42,205 bases of DNA from Clostridia bacterium. Its GTDB lineage: Bacteria > Bacillota > Clostridia > Oscillospirales > Ruminococcaceae. This document shows positions 1-6,578 of this stretch, piece by piece (within the stretch, counting starts at the first letter, position 1; the number at the start of each line of letters is the position of its first letter). Made by a program: the position numbers and the translations under genes. The notes beneath the pieces were generated by a model. That model was not told where the DNA came from and did no database searches. It worked only from the letters and a program-made list of their open reading frames with translations. Location: the NCBI GenBank assembly GCA_009929695.1, contig RZZW01000028.1, forward strand, positions 1 through 42,205. Direction: 5' to 3'.

Positions 1-5
1 CCCCT

Positions 6-88
6 TGTCATTCTGAGCGAAGCGAAGAATCTTTTGCGCATTGCGGTAGGTTTTAAGATTCTTCGTCGCTTCGCTCCTCAGAATGACA
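6..88 (+). repeat. 83-bp TGTCATTCTGAG hairpin repeat, copy 1
   Basis: Long imperfect palindrome. The left arm begins TGTCATTCTGAGCG and the right arm ends CTCAGAATGACA, with a central loop reading about GCGCATTGCGGTAGG. The right arm carries two extra trinucleotides (GTC and CTC) relative to the left, so the hairpin has asymmetric bulges. The same element recurs at 1956-2037 (inverted), 21724-21806, 27275-27357 and 31269-31351. It encodes no protein and is a non-autonomous interspersed repeat. Confidence 0.9.
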
Positions 89-164
89 GATTAAAGCGGT
101 ATTCCGCGCTAATCAACACGCTTGGGAGCAAGCCGCCGCAATACATAGCATTAATACAAATAAC

Positions 165-210
165 AAAAAAGCTCTTTCCTTGCTATAAACAGCAAGGAAA
201 GAGCTTTTTT
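165..210 (-). terminator. Rho-independent terminator of the GGDEF/EAL gene
   Basis: A perfect 14-bp stem (171-184 with 191-204) and a 6-nt loop are flanked by A6 and T6 runs. It lies 5 nt past the stop codon of the minus-strand regulator gene. Because it has T runs on both strands it could work bidirectionally. Confidence 0.85.
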
Positions 211-215
211 AATTA

Positions 216-1904
216 TCAGGCAAGCATATCGTCAATGATTGTCTGCTGTGCTTCAAAATATTTTATAAATTCTTTTTCCGGCATCGGCTTTGCGTAGTAA
301 TAGCCCTGCACGTAGTTGCAGTTCATGCTGCGCAGCGCTGAAAGCTGCTCGTGAGTTTCAACGTCCTCGGCGACGACGAGCAGGTTCATCCACTTCGCAA
401 GCGATATAATAAAGCTCACGATGCTTCTGCTGCCGTTGTTCACAAGGTCGCGCTGTACAAGCTTCATGTCGAGCTTAAGAATGTTGATAGGCAGCTCAGA
501 CAGCATGTTAAGCGACGAATATCCGCTGCCGAAATCGTCCATTTCTATCGCGAAGCCCATGCCCTTAAGCAGCCCCACAGTCTCTATTATCTGCTGAGAA
601 TTTTCGGTGTAGGCAGTCTCCGTCACCTCAAGGTGCAGACGGCACGGCTCTATGTCATGGCGGTTTAGCGTGTCTAGCAGAATTTTCGGCAGATCGGGGT
701 TGCATATGTCAACGCGTGAAACGTTGACGGACACCGGCACGTATGTTCCGTAGGTATTTATCCACTCGCGAATATACTCGCAGGTCTTGTCCCACACAAA
801 CATGTCGAGCTCCGTTATGAAGCCATTGCTCTCAAACAGCGGGATAAATTCGCCGGGTGACATAAACCCCATCTCAGGGTGCAGCCACCGCACAAGCGCT
901 TCTGCGCCCGCCACTTTTTCGTGGGCAAGGCCGTATTTCGGCTGTAAAAATACTTCAAACTGCCCATTTGCAAGCGCGGGGCGCATATTGTCTATGATAA
1001 ACTGCTCGCGCAGCATTTTTTCGCGCATTCCGTCGTCGTAATAGGCGACATATCTGTCGTAAAGCCCCTTTATCGAGTCCGCCGCAAGTATTGCGCGGTC
1101 GCACAAAACGCTGGCGGGCAGGTGCCTGTCGTCGACACGGCATATGCCGCTTTTTAGCGCGAGCGTTATGTTGAGCGGATATTTTGCCACCTCGCTTGTG
1201 AAATTCTTCAAAACCTTTTCCGACACTCGACAGCTTGGCATCAGCAGCCCGAAAACATCACCCGAAACGCGCCCGTAAACGCAGTCGTGCAAATCGTTTT
1301 CTCTGTAAATGTCAGCCACATAGCACAGCACATTGTCGCCCTGCGCCTTGCCAAAAAGGTCGTTCACAAGCTTAAATCGCTCGATGTCGCTGCAAATTAA
1401 GTCGTATTCAACGTCGGGGTTTTGCTCGAGCATCATCGTGACGGAATGCGCAAACGCCTCGGCGTTAAGCAAGCCGGTGAGAGGGTCTTTTTCGACTGTC
1501 TTGGCGTATTCGGACGTCTCGCGCAAATCTATCATGTTTTGCAGACGGCGCTGTAAAACCTTGCCGTTGTAGGGCTTTGTGGCGAAATCTGTCGCGCCGA
1601 GCTCAAGCGCTTTAAGCTCGTCGTCGTTGCTGCCGTCGGGCTGTGTCACAACTATCACAGGCAGCTTTTTAAAGCGCGCGTTTTGGCGTATCTGCGCAAG
1701 CACATCATAGCCGCTCATGCCGGGCATTATGACGTCAAGAAGCACAGCCGAAAGCTCGTCCCCACAGCGCTCAAGCAAGTCAAGCGCGGCAGAGCCGTTT
1801 TCAGCTGTCAAAATATCATATGCCGGCGATAAAAGTCTGCTCAGTATAGCAAGGTTAACCTTTTGGTCGTCTACAATCAGCACTTTGCGTTTTCGTTCCA
1901 TCAT
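216..1904 (-). CDS. Response regulator with REC, GGDEF and EAL domains (c-di-GMP turnover)
   Basis: 562 aa. The N-terminal receiver domain (about 5-122) has the acidic pair VDDQ at 11-13, phospho-acceptor D57 in VLLDVIMPG, T87 and K110. A GGDEF domain (about 135-290) has a degenerate signature, SGDVF instead of GGDEF, so cyclase activity is doubtful. The C-terminal EAL domain (about 310-555) keeps the catalytic set: AEALVRW, the N of SVNVSR, the E of EVTET, DDFGSG, LKLD, VAEDVE and VQGYY. The protein is therefore best read as a phosphorylation-controlled c-di-GMP phosphodiesterase, perhaps with a GTP-sensing GGDEF domain. It is a single gene ending at a strong terminator. The start is one of two adjacent ATGs; the ribosome site is weak (GGGTAGAG). 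No cognate kinase is adjacent. Confidence 0.9.
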   Translation of the reverse strand: MMERKRKVLIVDDQKVNLAILSRLLSPAYDILTAENGSAALDLLERCGDELSAVLLDVIMPGMSGYDVLAQIRQNARFKKLPVIVVTQPDGSNDDELKALELGATDFATKPYNGKVLQRRLQNMIDLRETSEYAKTVEKDPLTGLLNAEAFAHSVTMMLEQNPDVEYDLICSDIERFKLVNDLFGKAQGDNVLCYVADIYRENDLHDCVYGRVSGDVFGLLMPSCRVSEKVLKNFTSEVAKYPLNITLALKSGICRVDDRHLPASVLCDRAILAADSIKGLYDRYVAYYDDGMREKMLREQFIIDNMRPALANGQFEVFLQPKYGLAHEKVAGAEALVRWLHPEMGFMSPGEFIPLFESNGFITELDMFVWDKTCEYIREWINTYGTYVPVSVNVSRVDICNPDLPKILLDTLNRHDIEPCRLHLEVTETAYTENSQQIIETVGLLKGMGFAIEMDDFGSGYSSLNMLSELPINILKLDMKLVQRDLVNNGSRSIVSFIISLAKWMNLLVVAEDVETHEQLSALRSMNCNYVQGYYYAKPMPEKEFIKYFEAQQTIIDDMLA

Positions 1905-1955
1905 CTCTACCCATATAAATATTTACAATATTATTCCACGGTCAGCGCACCGCAA

Positions 1956-2037
1956 TGTCATTCTGAGGAGCGAAGCGACGAAGAATCTTTAAACCTATAG
2001 CAAGGCACAAAGATTCTTCGCTTCGCTCAGAATGACA
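1956..2037 (-). repeat. 82-bp TGTCATTCTGAG hairpin repeat, copy 2 (inverted)
   Basis: Same element as at 6-88 but in the opposite orientation. The long bulged arm (CTGAGGAGCGAAGCGACGAAG) now comes first. It sits between the REC-GGDEF-EAL gene and the HD-domain gene, upstream of the first and downstream of the second. Confidence 0.9.
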
Positions 2038-2061
2038 TTGAAGTTGTGTGTAATTGTTTAC

Positions 2062-2574
2062 TTAACCTGCTGACACAGTCAATGCGATAATGTTGTTTTT
2101 GATGTTCAGCGGGCGTGTTAAATGCGTCATTTCTATGCAAGCGCACACCTTATCCGCAAGGCTCACAAGCCAGCTTTCGCGGTAGGCGGGCAGGGGAGCT
2201 GTCAACGGCCACATGTGCTTGACTATTATGTCGGCTTCTTTTTCAGATAAATCAATGCGCTGCGAAGCATTGTCGAGCGCTATGTGCGGGTGCACCCAAA
2301 GGCGCTTAAAATTGCCTACGCTCGTGTCGTGCCAATTCGCGAGATAAAGGTCGTGCAAAAGGCCTGCTCTCGCGGCGGCGCGGTAGTCAAGCCCGAGTGC
2401 GCGGCACATCGTAAAGCCCATGTATGCCACAAAAATGCAGTGGTCGTAGCATGAATATCCCTTTGCGTGCTGAAAATTGTCGCGCATCTGCATAACAGTT
2501 TTGTCGCGCTCAAGCCCCTCAAGGCATTCAGCGAACACCTCGCGGTTTTCTTCCTTCCAAAGCTTGCGTATCAA
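2062..2574 (-). CDS. HD-domain phosphohydrolase-like protein
   Basis: 170 aa with the ordered metal-binding residues of the HD superfamily: H in YDHCIF, the HD doublet in LLHDLYL, H in VHPHIAL, H in KHMWPL and D in LADKVCA. Such proteins hydrolyse phosphate esters or phosphodiesters; the substrate cannot be told from sequence. It is a paralogue of the protein at 37461-38036, sharing LLHDL(Y/F)L..WH, the H-P-(H/R)-x-A-L block and HMWPLT. The start is a TTG preceded by AAAGGGA at 8 nt; an upstream ATG is out of frame. It appears monocistronic, as a palindromic repeat separates it from the mtnN gene upstream. Confidence 0.8.
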   Translation of the reverse strand: MIRKLWKEENREVFAECLEGLERDKTVMQMRDNFQHAKGYSCYDHCIFVAYMGFTMCRALGLDYRAAARAGLLHDLYLANWHDTSVGNFKRLWVHPHIALDNASQRIDLSEKEADIIVKHMWPLTAPLPAYRESWLVSLADKVCACIEMTHLTRPLNIKNNIIALTVSAG

Positions 2575-2601
2575 TAAAATGTCCCTTTCGCATAAAAGTG
2601 T

Positions 2602-2680
2602 ACGGTAGGGCGGGGGCTTGCTCCCGCCGCAACTTACGGCTTACGGTTCGAGCGGCGGGAGCAAGCCCCCGCCCTACCGT
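2602..2680. repeat. GTAGGG/CCGC palindromic repeat pair with GGCGGGGGCTTGC core
   Basis: Two inverted copies of a 26-bp hairpin unit (GTAGGGCGGGGG...CCCGCCGC) face each other across a spacer of about 20 nt, making one large palindrome from ACGGTAGGG to CCCTACCGT. It is close in sequence to 18424-18500, and a lone half unit lies near 38399-38422. The repeat supplies the TAG stop of the neighbouring mtnN gene (2674-2676). Confidence 0.85.
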
Positions 2681-3375
2681 GAATTTATCTGCTCAATCAT
2701 GTCCGCGCATATCGTCGCTGCTGTGTGGCAATATTCCTTGATGTCAAACTGCTTTACAACAAGCGTGTCGTAGGCGCTCTCGTCCGCGAGGTCGCTCATT
2801 GCGCGCAATATCACAAACGGCGTGTCGTTTTTGGCGGCAACGTGTGCCACTGCCGCGCCCTCCATCTCAACACAGTCGGGCGCGCACGCGGCGGCTATCG
2901 CGTTTTTAGTCTCTGCGTCGCCTATAAACTTGTCGCCCGTCGCTATTTTACCGACTATGTAATTCACCTTCGCGTCCGCGCAAGCCGTTTCAGCCGCGCG
3001 TATAAGTGCGCCGTCAGCCTTGAAGCTCTGCATGTGCGGGTATGCCTCGGCTATCATTCTGTTTTCCGCGTCGTGGTAGACAACAGTGTCGCTTATAACC
3101 ACGTCACCAATGCCTATTTTGCCGGTCATGCTGCCTGCGATACCGCTGAAAACGACAGCCTCTGCGCCGAAATGCGTTATCAAAAGCTGTGTCGCGGCGG
3201 CGCTGTTCACCTTGCCCATGCCCGCACAGCAAAGCACTATGCTTTTGCCGTGCATCGTGCCAAGGTAAAACGTGCACCCGCCTATTTTCTCCTCGCGCTT
3301 ATCTGCAAGCTTGCTGTCAAGCAGCGCTATTTCGTCGGGCATCGCGCCCAATATGCCTATTATATTCATACTCAT
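2674..3375 (-). CDS. mtnN: 5'-methylthioadenosine/S-adenosylhomocysteine nucleosidase
   Basis: 233 aa, the normal length for the family. It hydrolyses the adenine from MTA and SAH in the cytoplasm, feeding methionine salvage and the activated methyl cycle. Visible residues are GAMPDEI with the catalytic-site Glu (E14, or E12 from the third codon), FSGIAGS, EMEGAAVAHVA with the ribose-binding Glu, and RAMSDLAD with the catalytic Asp. It lies 12 nt after ychF, with AGGTG as ribosome site, so it is probably co-transcribed with it. The start could be the first or the third codon (MSM). The last codon and the TAG stop are formed by an intergenic palindromic repeat, suggesting the original C-terminus was trimmed or replaced by the insertion. 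Confidence 0.92.
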   Translation of the reverse strand: MSMNIIGILGAMPDEIALLDSKLADKREEKIGGCTFYLGTMHGKSIVLCCAGMGKVNSAAATQLLITHFGAEAVVFSGIAGSMTGKIGIGDVVISDTVVYHDAENRMIAEAYPHMQSFKADGALIRAAETACADAKVNYIVGKIATGDKFIGDAETKNAIAAACAPDCVEMEGAAVAHVAAKNDTPFVILRAMSDLADESAYDTLVVKQFDIKEYCHTAATICADMIEQINSR

Positions 3376-3387
3376 TTTTCACCTGAA

Positions 3388-4488
3388 TTATACGTTGAAG
3401 CGGAACAGCGTCACGTCGCCGTCCTTCATCACGTACTCCTTGCCCTCGCTGCGCACAAGACCCTTTTCCTTTGCGACTGTCATGCTCTTGCACGCCATAA
3501 GGTCGTCGTATGCCACTATCTCGGCGCGTATAAAGCCGCGCTCAAAATCAGAGTGAATTTTGCCCGCCGCCTGCGGCGCTTTTGTGCCCTTTGTGATAGT
3601 CCACGCGCGCACCTCCGGTTCGCCCGCAGTCAAAAAGCTTATCAGCCCAAGCAGCTTGTAGCCCTCTTGGATAAGGCGGTCAAGCCCGCTCGCGTCAAGA
3701 CCTAATTCCGCAAGAAATTCCGTCTTTTCGTCTGCTGTGTAGCCCGCGATGTCCTCTTCGATTTTTGCGCAAATAGGCAGACAGCCCGCGCCCTCGTCGG
3801 CGGCAATTTTCTGCACCACAGGGTAATATTTGTTGTCGCCGATGCCCGCAAGCAAGTCGTCCTCCGACACGTTTGCCGCGTATATCACAGGCTTGCCCGA
3901 TAAAAGCGGCATGTCCGCCATCACGAGCTCTTCTGCTTCGCCGCTCACTTCAAACGTGCGGGCGTTTTTGCCGTCGCCGAGGTGTGCCACAAGCCTTTCA
4001 AGCATTGCGGCTTCCGCGGCAAGCGTTTTGTCGCCGCTCTTCATGGCCTTTTTTGTCTTGTCAAGGCGGCGCTCAACTATTTCCATATCGCTCAAAATAA
4101 GCTCAAGGTCAATTGTCTCAATGTCGCGTGCGGGGTCAACGCTGCCGTCGACGTGAATGATGTCTGTCGAGTCAAAGCAGCGCACGACGTGGATAATCGC
4201 GTCCACCTCGCGTATGTGGCTCAAAAACTTGTTGCCAAGCCCCTCGCCCTTGCTCGCGCCCTTCACAAGCCCCGCGATATCTACAAATTCAATTATAGCG
4301 GGCGTGTATTTTTTAGGGTGATACATCTCCGCCAAAGCGTCAAGCCGCGCGTCCGGCACAGGCACAACGCCAACGTTCGGCTCTATTGTGCAAAACGGAT
4401 AATTCGCCGCGCCCGCCCCCGCGTTTGTTATAGCATTAAAAAGTGTGCTCTTGCCGACATTCGGAAGTCCAACAATACCAAGCTTCAT
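3388..4488 (-). CDS. ychF: Redox-regulated ribosome-binding ATPase/GTPase YchF
   Basis: 366 aa, full length for the universally conserved Obg-related YchF/OLA1 family, which binds ribosomes and prefers ATP. The P-loop is GLPNVGKST at residues 7-15, G3 is [14 protein letters not shown], and the nucleotide-specificity motif is NVSE in place of the usual NKxD, the family hallmark for relaxed specificity. The C-terminal TGS-like region includes [16 protein letters not shown]. It is the first gene of a likely ychF-mtnN pair. AT-rich DNA upstream (4500-4560) contains several TATAAT-like words. Confidence 0.95.
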   Translation of the reverse strand: MKLGIVGLPNVGKSTLFNAITNAGAGAANYPFCTIEPNVGVVPVPDARLDALAEMYHPKKYTPAIIEFVDIAGLVKGASKGEGLGNKFLSHIREVDAIIHVVRCFDSTDIIHVDGSVDPARDIETIDLELILSDMEIVERRLDKTKKAMKSGDKTLAAEAAMLERLVAHLGDGKNARTFEVSGEAEELVMADMPLLSGKPVIYAANVSEDDLLAGIGDNKYYPVVQKIAADEGAGCLPICAKIEEDIAGYTADEKTEFLAELGLDASGLDRLIQEGYKLLGLISFLTAGEPEVRAWTITKGTKAPQAAGKIHSDFERGFIRAEIVAYDDLMACKSMTVAKEKGLVRSEGKEYVMKDGDVTLFRFNV

Positions 4489-4570
4489 ATCTTACAATTC
4501 CTCTTTCATATGTATACTCATATTTATTATACATTATAATGCAAAGTTAGTAAAGCACTAAAAACTGCCT

Positions 4571-4891
4571 TTACAGCAGCCCGTGATACTCTCTTGCGCC
4601 GTATAAAATGCGCATTATGACGGCGGCTTTTTGCGCCTCGTCAATAAGATAAAACACAAGATAATTATTCACAACAAGCCTGCGGTAGCCCTTTGCCGCA
4701 AGATACGCGTCATCAACCTCCGCGCCGCTGCGGGGAAACTGCTTTAAAGCACAGACGGCTTTTTCCATATCAGAAATAAGCCGCTCCGCCGCTTGCTCGT
4801 TGCACAGCGTGTCTGTTATATAGCTGTCGATTTCGTCGAGGTCTTTAAACGCGAGCGGGGTGTATTTAATAGCGTAGCTTTCATTTTCCAT
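4571..4891 (-). CDS. RelE/ParE-superfamily toxin
   Basis: 106 aa, the typical size of a type II toxin with the RelE/ParE fold. The N-terminus (YTPLAFKDLDEIDSYI) and the C-terminal strand block (YRRLVVNNYLVFYLID, then VIMRILYGARE) match the ParE/RelE plasmid-stabilisation family. It overlaps the upstream antitoxin gene by 11 nt, as expected for co-translated toxin-antitoxin genes. Whether it cleaves mRNA or poisons gyrase cannot be decided from sequence. Confidence 0.85.
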   Translation of the reverse strand: MENESYAIKYTPLAFKDLDEIDSYITDTLCNEQAAERLISDMEKAVCALKQFPRSGAEVDDAYLAAKGYRRLVVNNYLVFYLIDEAQKAAVIMRILYGAREYHGLL

Positions 4892-5144
4892 GCTTGTTTC
4901 TCATGCGCTTAAAAACCTCGTCGCCGTCAAGCAGAGGCACGCCGTCCTCAAGCTGCTTTTCGGCAGCGCCAAGCTTTCTGTAAATATCCAAAAGCCCTAT
5001 CTGCTTTTCGTAGGTGTCCATACTCATCACAACTAAATGCCCGCGGCCATTTTTAGTGATAAACACAGGCTCGTTTTTTTGATAACAAAGCTCCGAAATT
5101 TTCCCCGTATCGCGCAAATCCGCCATAGGTCTTATTGTAGGCAT
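4881..5144 (-). CDS. Phd/YefM-family antitoxin
   Basis: 87 aa from the preferred ATG. The N-terminal half (MPTIRPMADLRDTGKISELC, then EPVFITKNGRGHLVVMS) is the Phd/YefM DNA-binding fold; the C-terminal half would wrap the toxin. The start at 5144 is chosen because AAAGGGG lies 7 nt upstream and the predicted promoter would start RNA near 5159; a longer frame to 5198 runs through the promoter and is rejected. The pair probably autoregulates through the palindrome in the promoter spacer. Some homologues appear as single-domain regulators, but the overlapping toxin makes a toxin-antitoxin module the best reading. Confidence 0.85.
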   Translation of the reverse strand: MPTIRPMADLRDTGKISELCYQKNEPVFITKNGRGHLVVMSMDTYEKQIGLLDIYRKLGAAEKQLEDGVPLLDGDEVFKRMRNKHGK

Positions 5145-5165
5145 AACATCGCCCCTTTCGCGTAT

Positions 5166-5194
5166 AGTATACACAAATTGTGTACAAAGTTCAA
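5166..5194 (-). promoter_or_regulatory. Toxin-antitoxin promoter with internal operator
   Basis: On the minus strand TTGAAC (5189-5194) and TATACT (5166-5171) are separated by 17 nt. A palindrome with perfect 7-bp arms, TACACAAATTGTGTA (5170-5184), fills the spacer and touches the -10 box. This is the expected place for the antitoxin-toxin complex to repress its own transcription. Confidence 0.7.
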
Positions 5195-5327
5195 GCATAA
5201 TAATGCCTTAACTTTCAATTGACTTTTTATGCTATACTGTAACAAAAAAGTGTTTTATGCGTCTAACTTAAACAACCATTCAATAACGCACACGACCACA
5301 AGTGCAGAGGGGAAAATAGAGGTTCAG

Positions 5328-5411
5328 ATGTCATATGCGGATATTGTATCTACTATGTTTAGGTTGACTGCACAAATTTCAGGCACCAATTTAATAACAT
5401 CGTTTAATTAA
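5328..5411 (+). CDS. Possible micro-ORF (27 aa), unknown
   Basis: A 27-codon frame starting MSYADIVSTMFRLT with a good ribosome site (AGAGG, 5 nt before the ATG). It lies in an AT-rich stretch of about 330 nt (5199-5530) unlike the GC-richer surroundings, and ends 4 nt before a second micro-ORF. No family is recognised. It is listed because of its ribosome site and position; it could equally be chance. Confidence 0.3.
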   Translation: MSYADIVSTMFRLTAQISGTNLITSFN

Positions 5412-5415
5412 TGCT

Positions 5416-5529
5416 ATGATAACAACAATTATTTCGTACATACCAATTATAGTTTTGCTTTTAGAGGGTGCAATTCAGATCAGTGTATTAGTACTACTTT
5501 ATAAAATATATATTAATACGAAAAAATAG
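5416..5529 (+). CDS. Possible small hydrophobic membrane peptide (37 aa)
   Basis: A 37-codon frame whose product is nearly all hydrophobic (IISYIPIIVLLLEG, then ISVLVLLYKIYI) and ends in the basic tail NTKK. This fits a single membrane span with a cytoplasmic basic end, resembling small membrane peptides such as type I toxins or holin-like peptides. It has no clear ribosome site of its own and starts 4 nt after the preceding micro-ORF, so it would need translational coupling. Codons are AT-rich (ATA, TTA, GTA). No specific family is claimed. Confidence 0.35.
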   Translation: MITTIISYIPIIVLLLEGAIQISVLVLLYKIYINTKK

Positions 5530-5548
5530 CAAATACACATGGAACGAC

Positions 5549-5576
5549 AGGGCGGGCTGACAATAGCCCGCCCTAC
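5549..5576 (-). repeat. Single GTAGGG-family hairpin
   Basis: AGGGCGGGCT (5549-5558) and AGCCCGCCCT (5565-5574) form a 10-bp stem with a 6-nt loop, followed by ACG. This is a one-unit member of the GTAGGG...CCGC family found in many gaps of this window. Confidence 0.6.
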
Positions 5577-5696
5577 GTTTTGCGAAATTGTTGGGGCTAT
5601 GGGTCAAGAAAAGCGTAAAATTGAGTTTAAAGACTTTTTTTGTACATAATTAGGATGTATAATGTAGATATTACCTTTGAAAAAGGAGTATTTGTA

Positions 5697-6398
5697 ATGG
5701 ATAAGGAAAAAATTCTTATTGCGGACGACGACAAAAACATATGTGAGCTGCTTCGCATTTATTTAGTGCATGAAAATTACGACTGCATCATTGCGGGCAA
5801 CGGCGTTGAGGCTATTGAAAAATTCAAGGCGGAAAAGCCCTCGCTTGTTCTGCTCGACGTTATGATGCCGAAAATGGACGGCTGGGAAGCCTGCCGCAAA
5901 ATACGCGAAATCGACAACACGCCTGTAATTATGATCACGGCAAAGGGCGAGACGTTCGACAAGGTGCTCGGGCTTGAGCTTGGCGCTGACGACTATGTTG
6001 TCAAGCCGTTTGACACAAAAGAAATCGTCGCGCGCATAAAGGCTGTGCTGCGCCGCTGTGCAAAACCCGAGGCGGGCGCTGCCGAAAACGGGGACAAGCA
6101 CATCACCTACGACAAACTGTCGATAGATTTGTCGCGCTACGAATTAAAGGTCGACAACAAGGTAGTCGAAGCCCCGCCAAAGGAGCTTGAGCTGCTTTAT
6201 TACCTCGCAAGCCACCCAAACCGCGTTTTCACACGCGATCAGCTTCTTGATGAAGTTTGGGGCTTTGAATATTACGGCGACAGCCGCACAATAGACGTTC
6301 ACGTAAAACGCCTGCGCGAAAAGCTAGAGGACGTATCCGAGCTTTGGACGCTAAAAACCGTCTGGGGAGTTGGGTATAAGTTTGAGGTTAAGGACTGA
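5697..6398 (+). CDS. OmpR/PhoB-family response regulator
   Basis: 233 aa. The receiver domain (about 5-120) has acidic residues D10-D12, phospho-acceptor D54 in VLLDVMMPKMDGW, T81 and K103 in DDYVVKPFD. A winged-helix DNA-binding domain (about 135-230) ends with DSRTIDVHVKRLREKLE and TVWGVGYKF, the usual Trans_reg_C signature. The start at 5697 has AAAGGAG 8 nt upstream; a longer frame to 5640 runs into the TATAAT at 5658-5663, which is probably its -10 box. It pairs with the histidine kinase at 6579; target genes are unknown. Confidence 0.93.
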   Translation: MDKEKILIADDDKNICELLRIYLVHENYDCIIAGNGVEAIEKFKAEKPSLVLLDVMMPKMDGWEACRKIREIDNTPVIMITAKGETFDKVLGLELGADDYVVKPFDTKEIVARIKAVLRRCAKPEAGAAENGDKHITYDKLSIDLSRYELKVDNKVVEAPPKELELLYYLASHPNRVFTRDQLLDEVWGFEYYGDSRTIDVHVKRLREKLEDVSELWTLKTVWGVGYKFEVKD

Positions 6399-6425
6399 CG
6401 CTGAGCAAATTGCACCGTAATATAG

Positions 6426-6495
6426 GCGGGAGGCGAAACGCCTCCCCTACAAGCTTGCCTTGAAATCGTTGTAGGGGACGGGTCTTCCGTCCCGC
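6426..6495. repeat. Outward-facing pair of GTAGGG/CCGC hairpins
   Basis: The unit GCGGGAGGCGAAACGCCTCC followed by CCTAC (6426-6450) is followed after 20 nt by GTAGGGGACGGGTCTTCCG followed by TCCCGC (6471-6495). The two units have different core words and point tail to tail, the opposite arrangement to the pair at 2602-2680. They lie between the response regulator and its kinase. Confidence 0.75.
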
Positions 6496-6578
6496 AAAGG
6501 TTTGCGCTGCACTTGCGTTGTGCGGTATCCTGGCCGTTATGCCATTGTTAGCGAATAATAAAGGGAGGTTTATGCCAA

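Noticed and set aside
2725..3705. Long plus-strand open frame (326 codons) opposite mtnN and ychF
   Set aside because: It is antisense to two well-identified genes, has a His/Arg/Val-rich translation typical of a reverse-frame shadow, and no ribosome site or recognisable domain.
5219..5238. TTGACT and TATACT on the plus strand as a promoter for the micro-ORFs
   Set aside because: The boxes are only 8 nt apart, far from the 16-18 nt needed; a weaker TTAACT at 19 nt is possible but not convincing.
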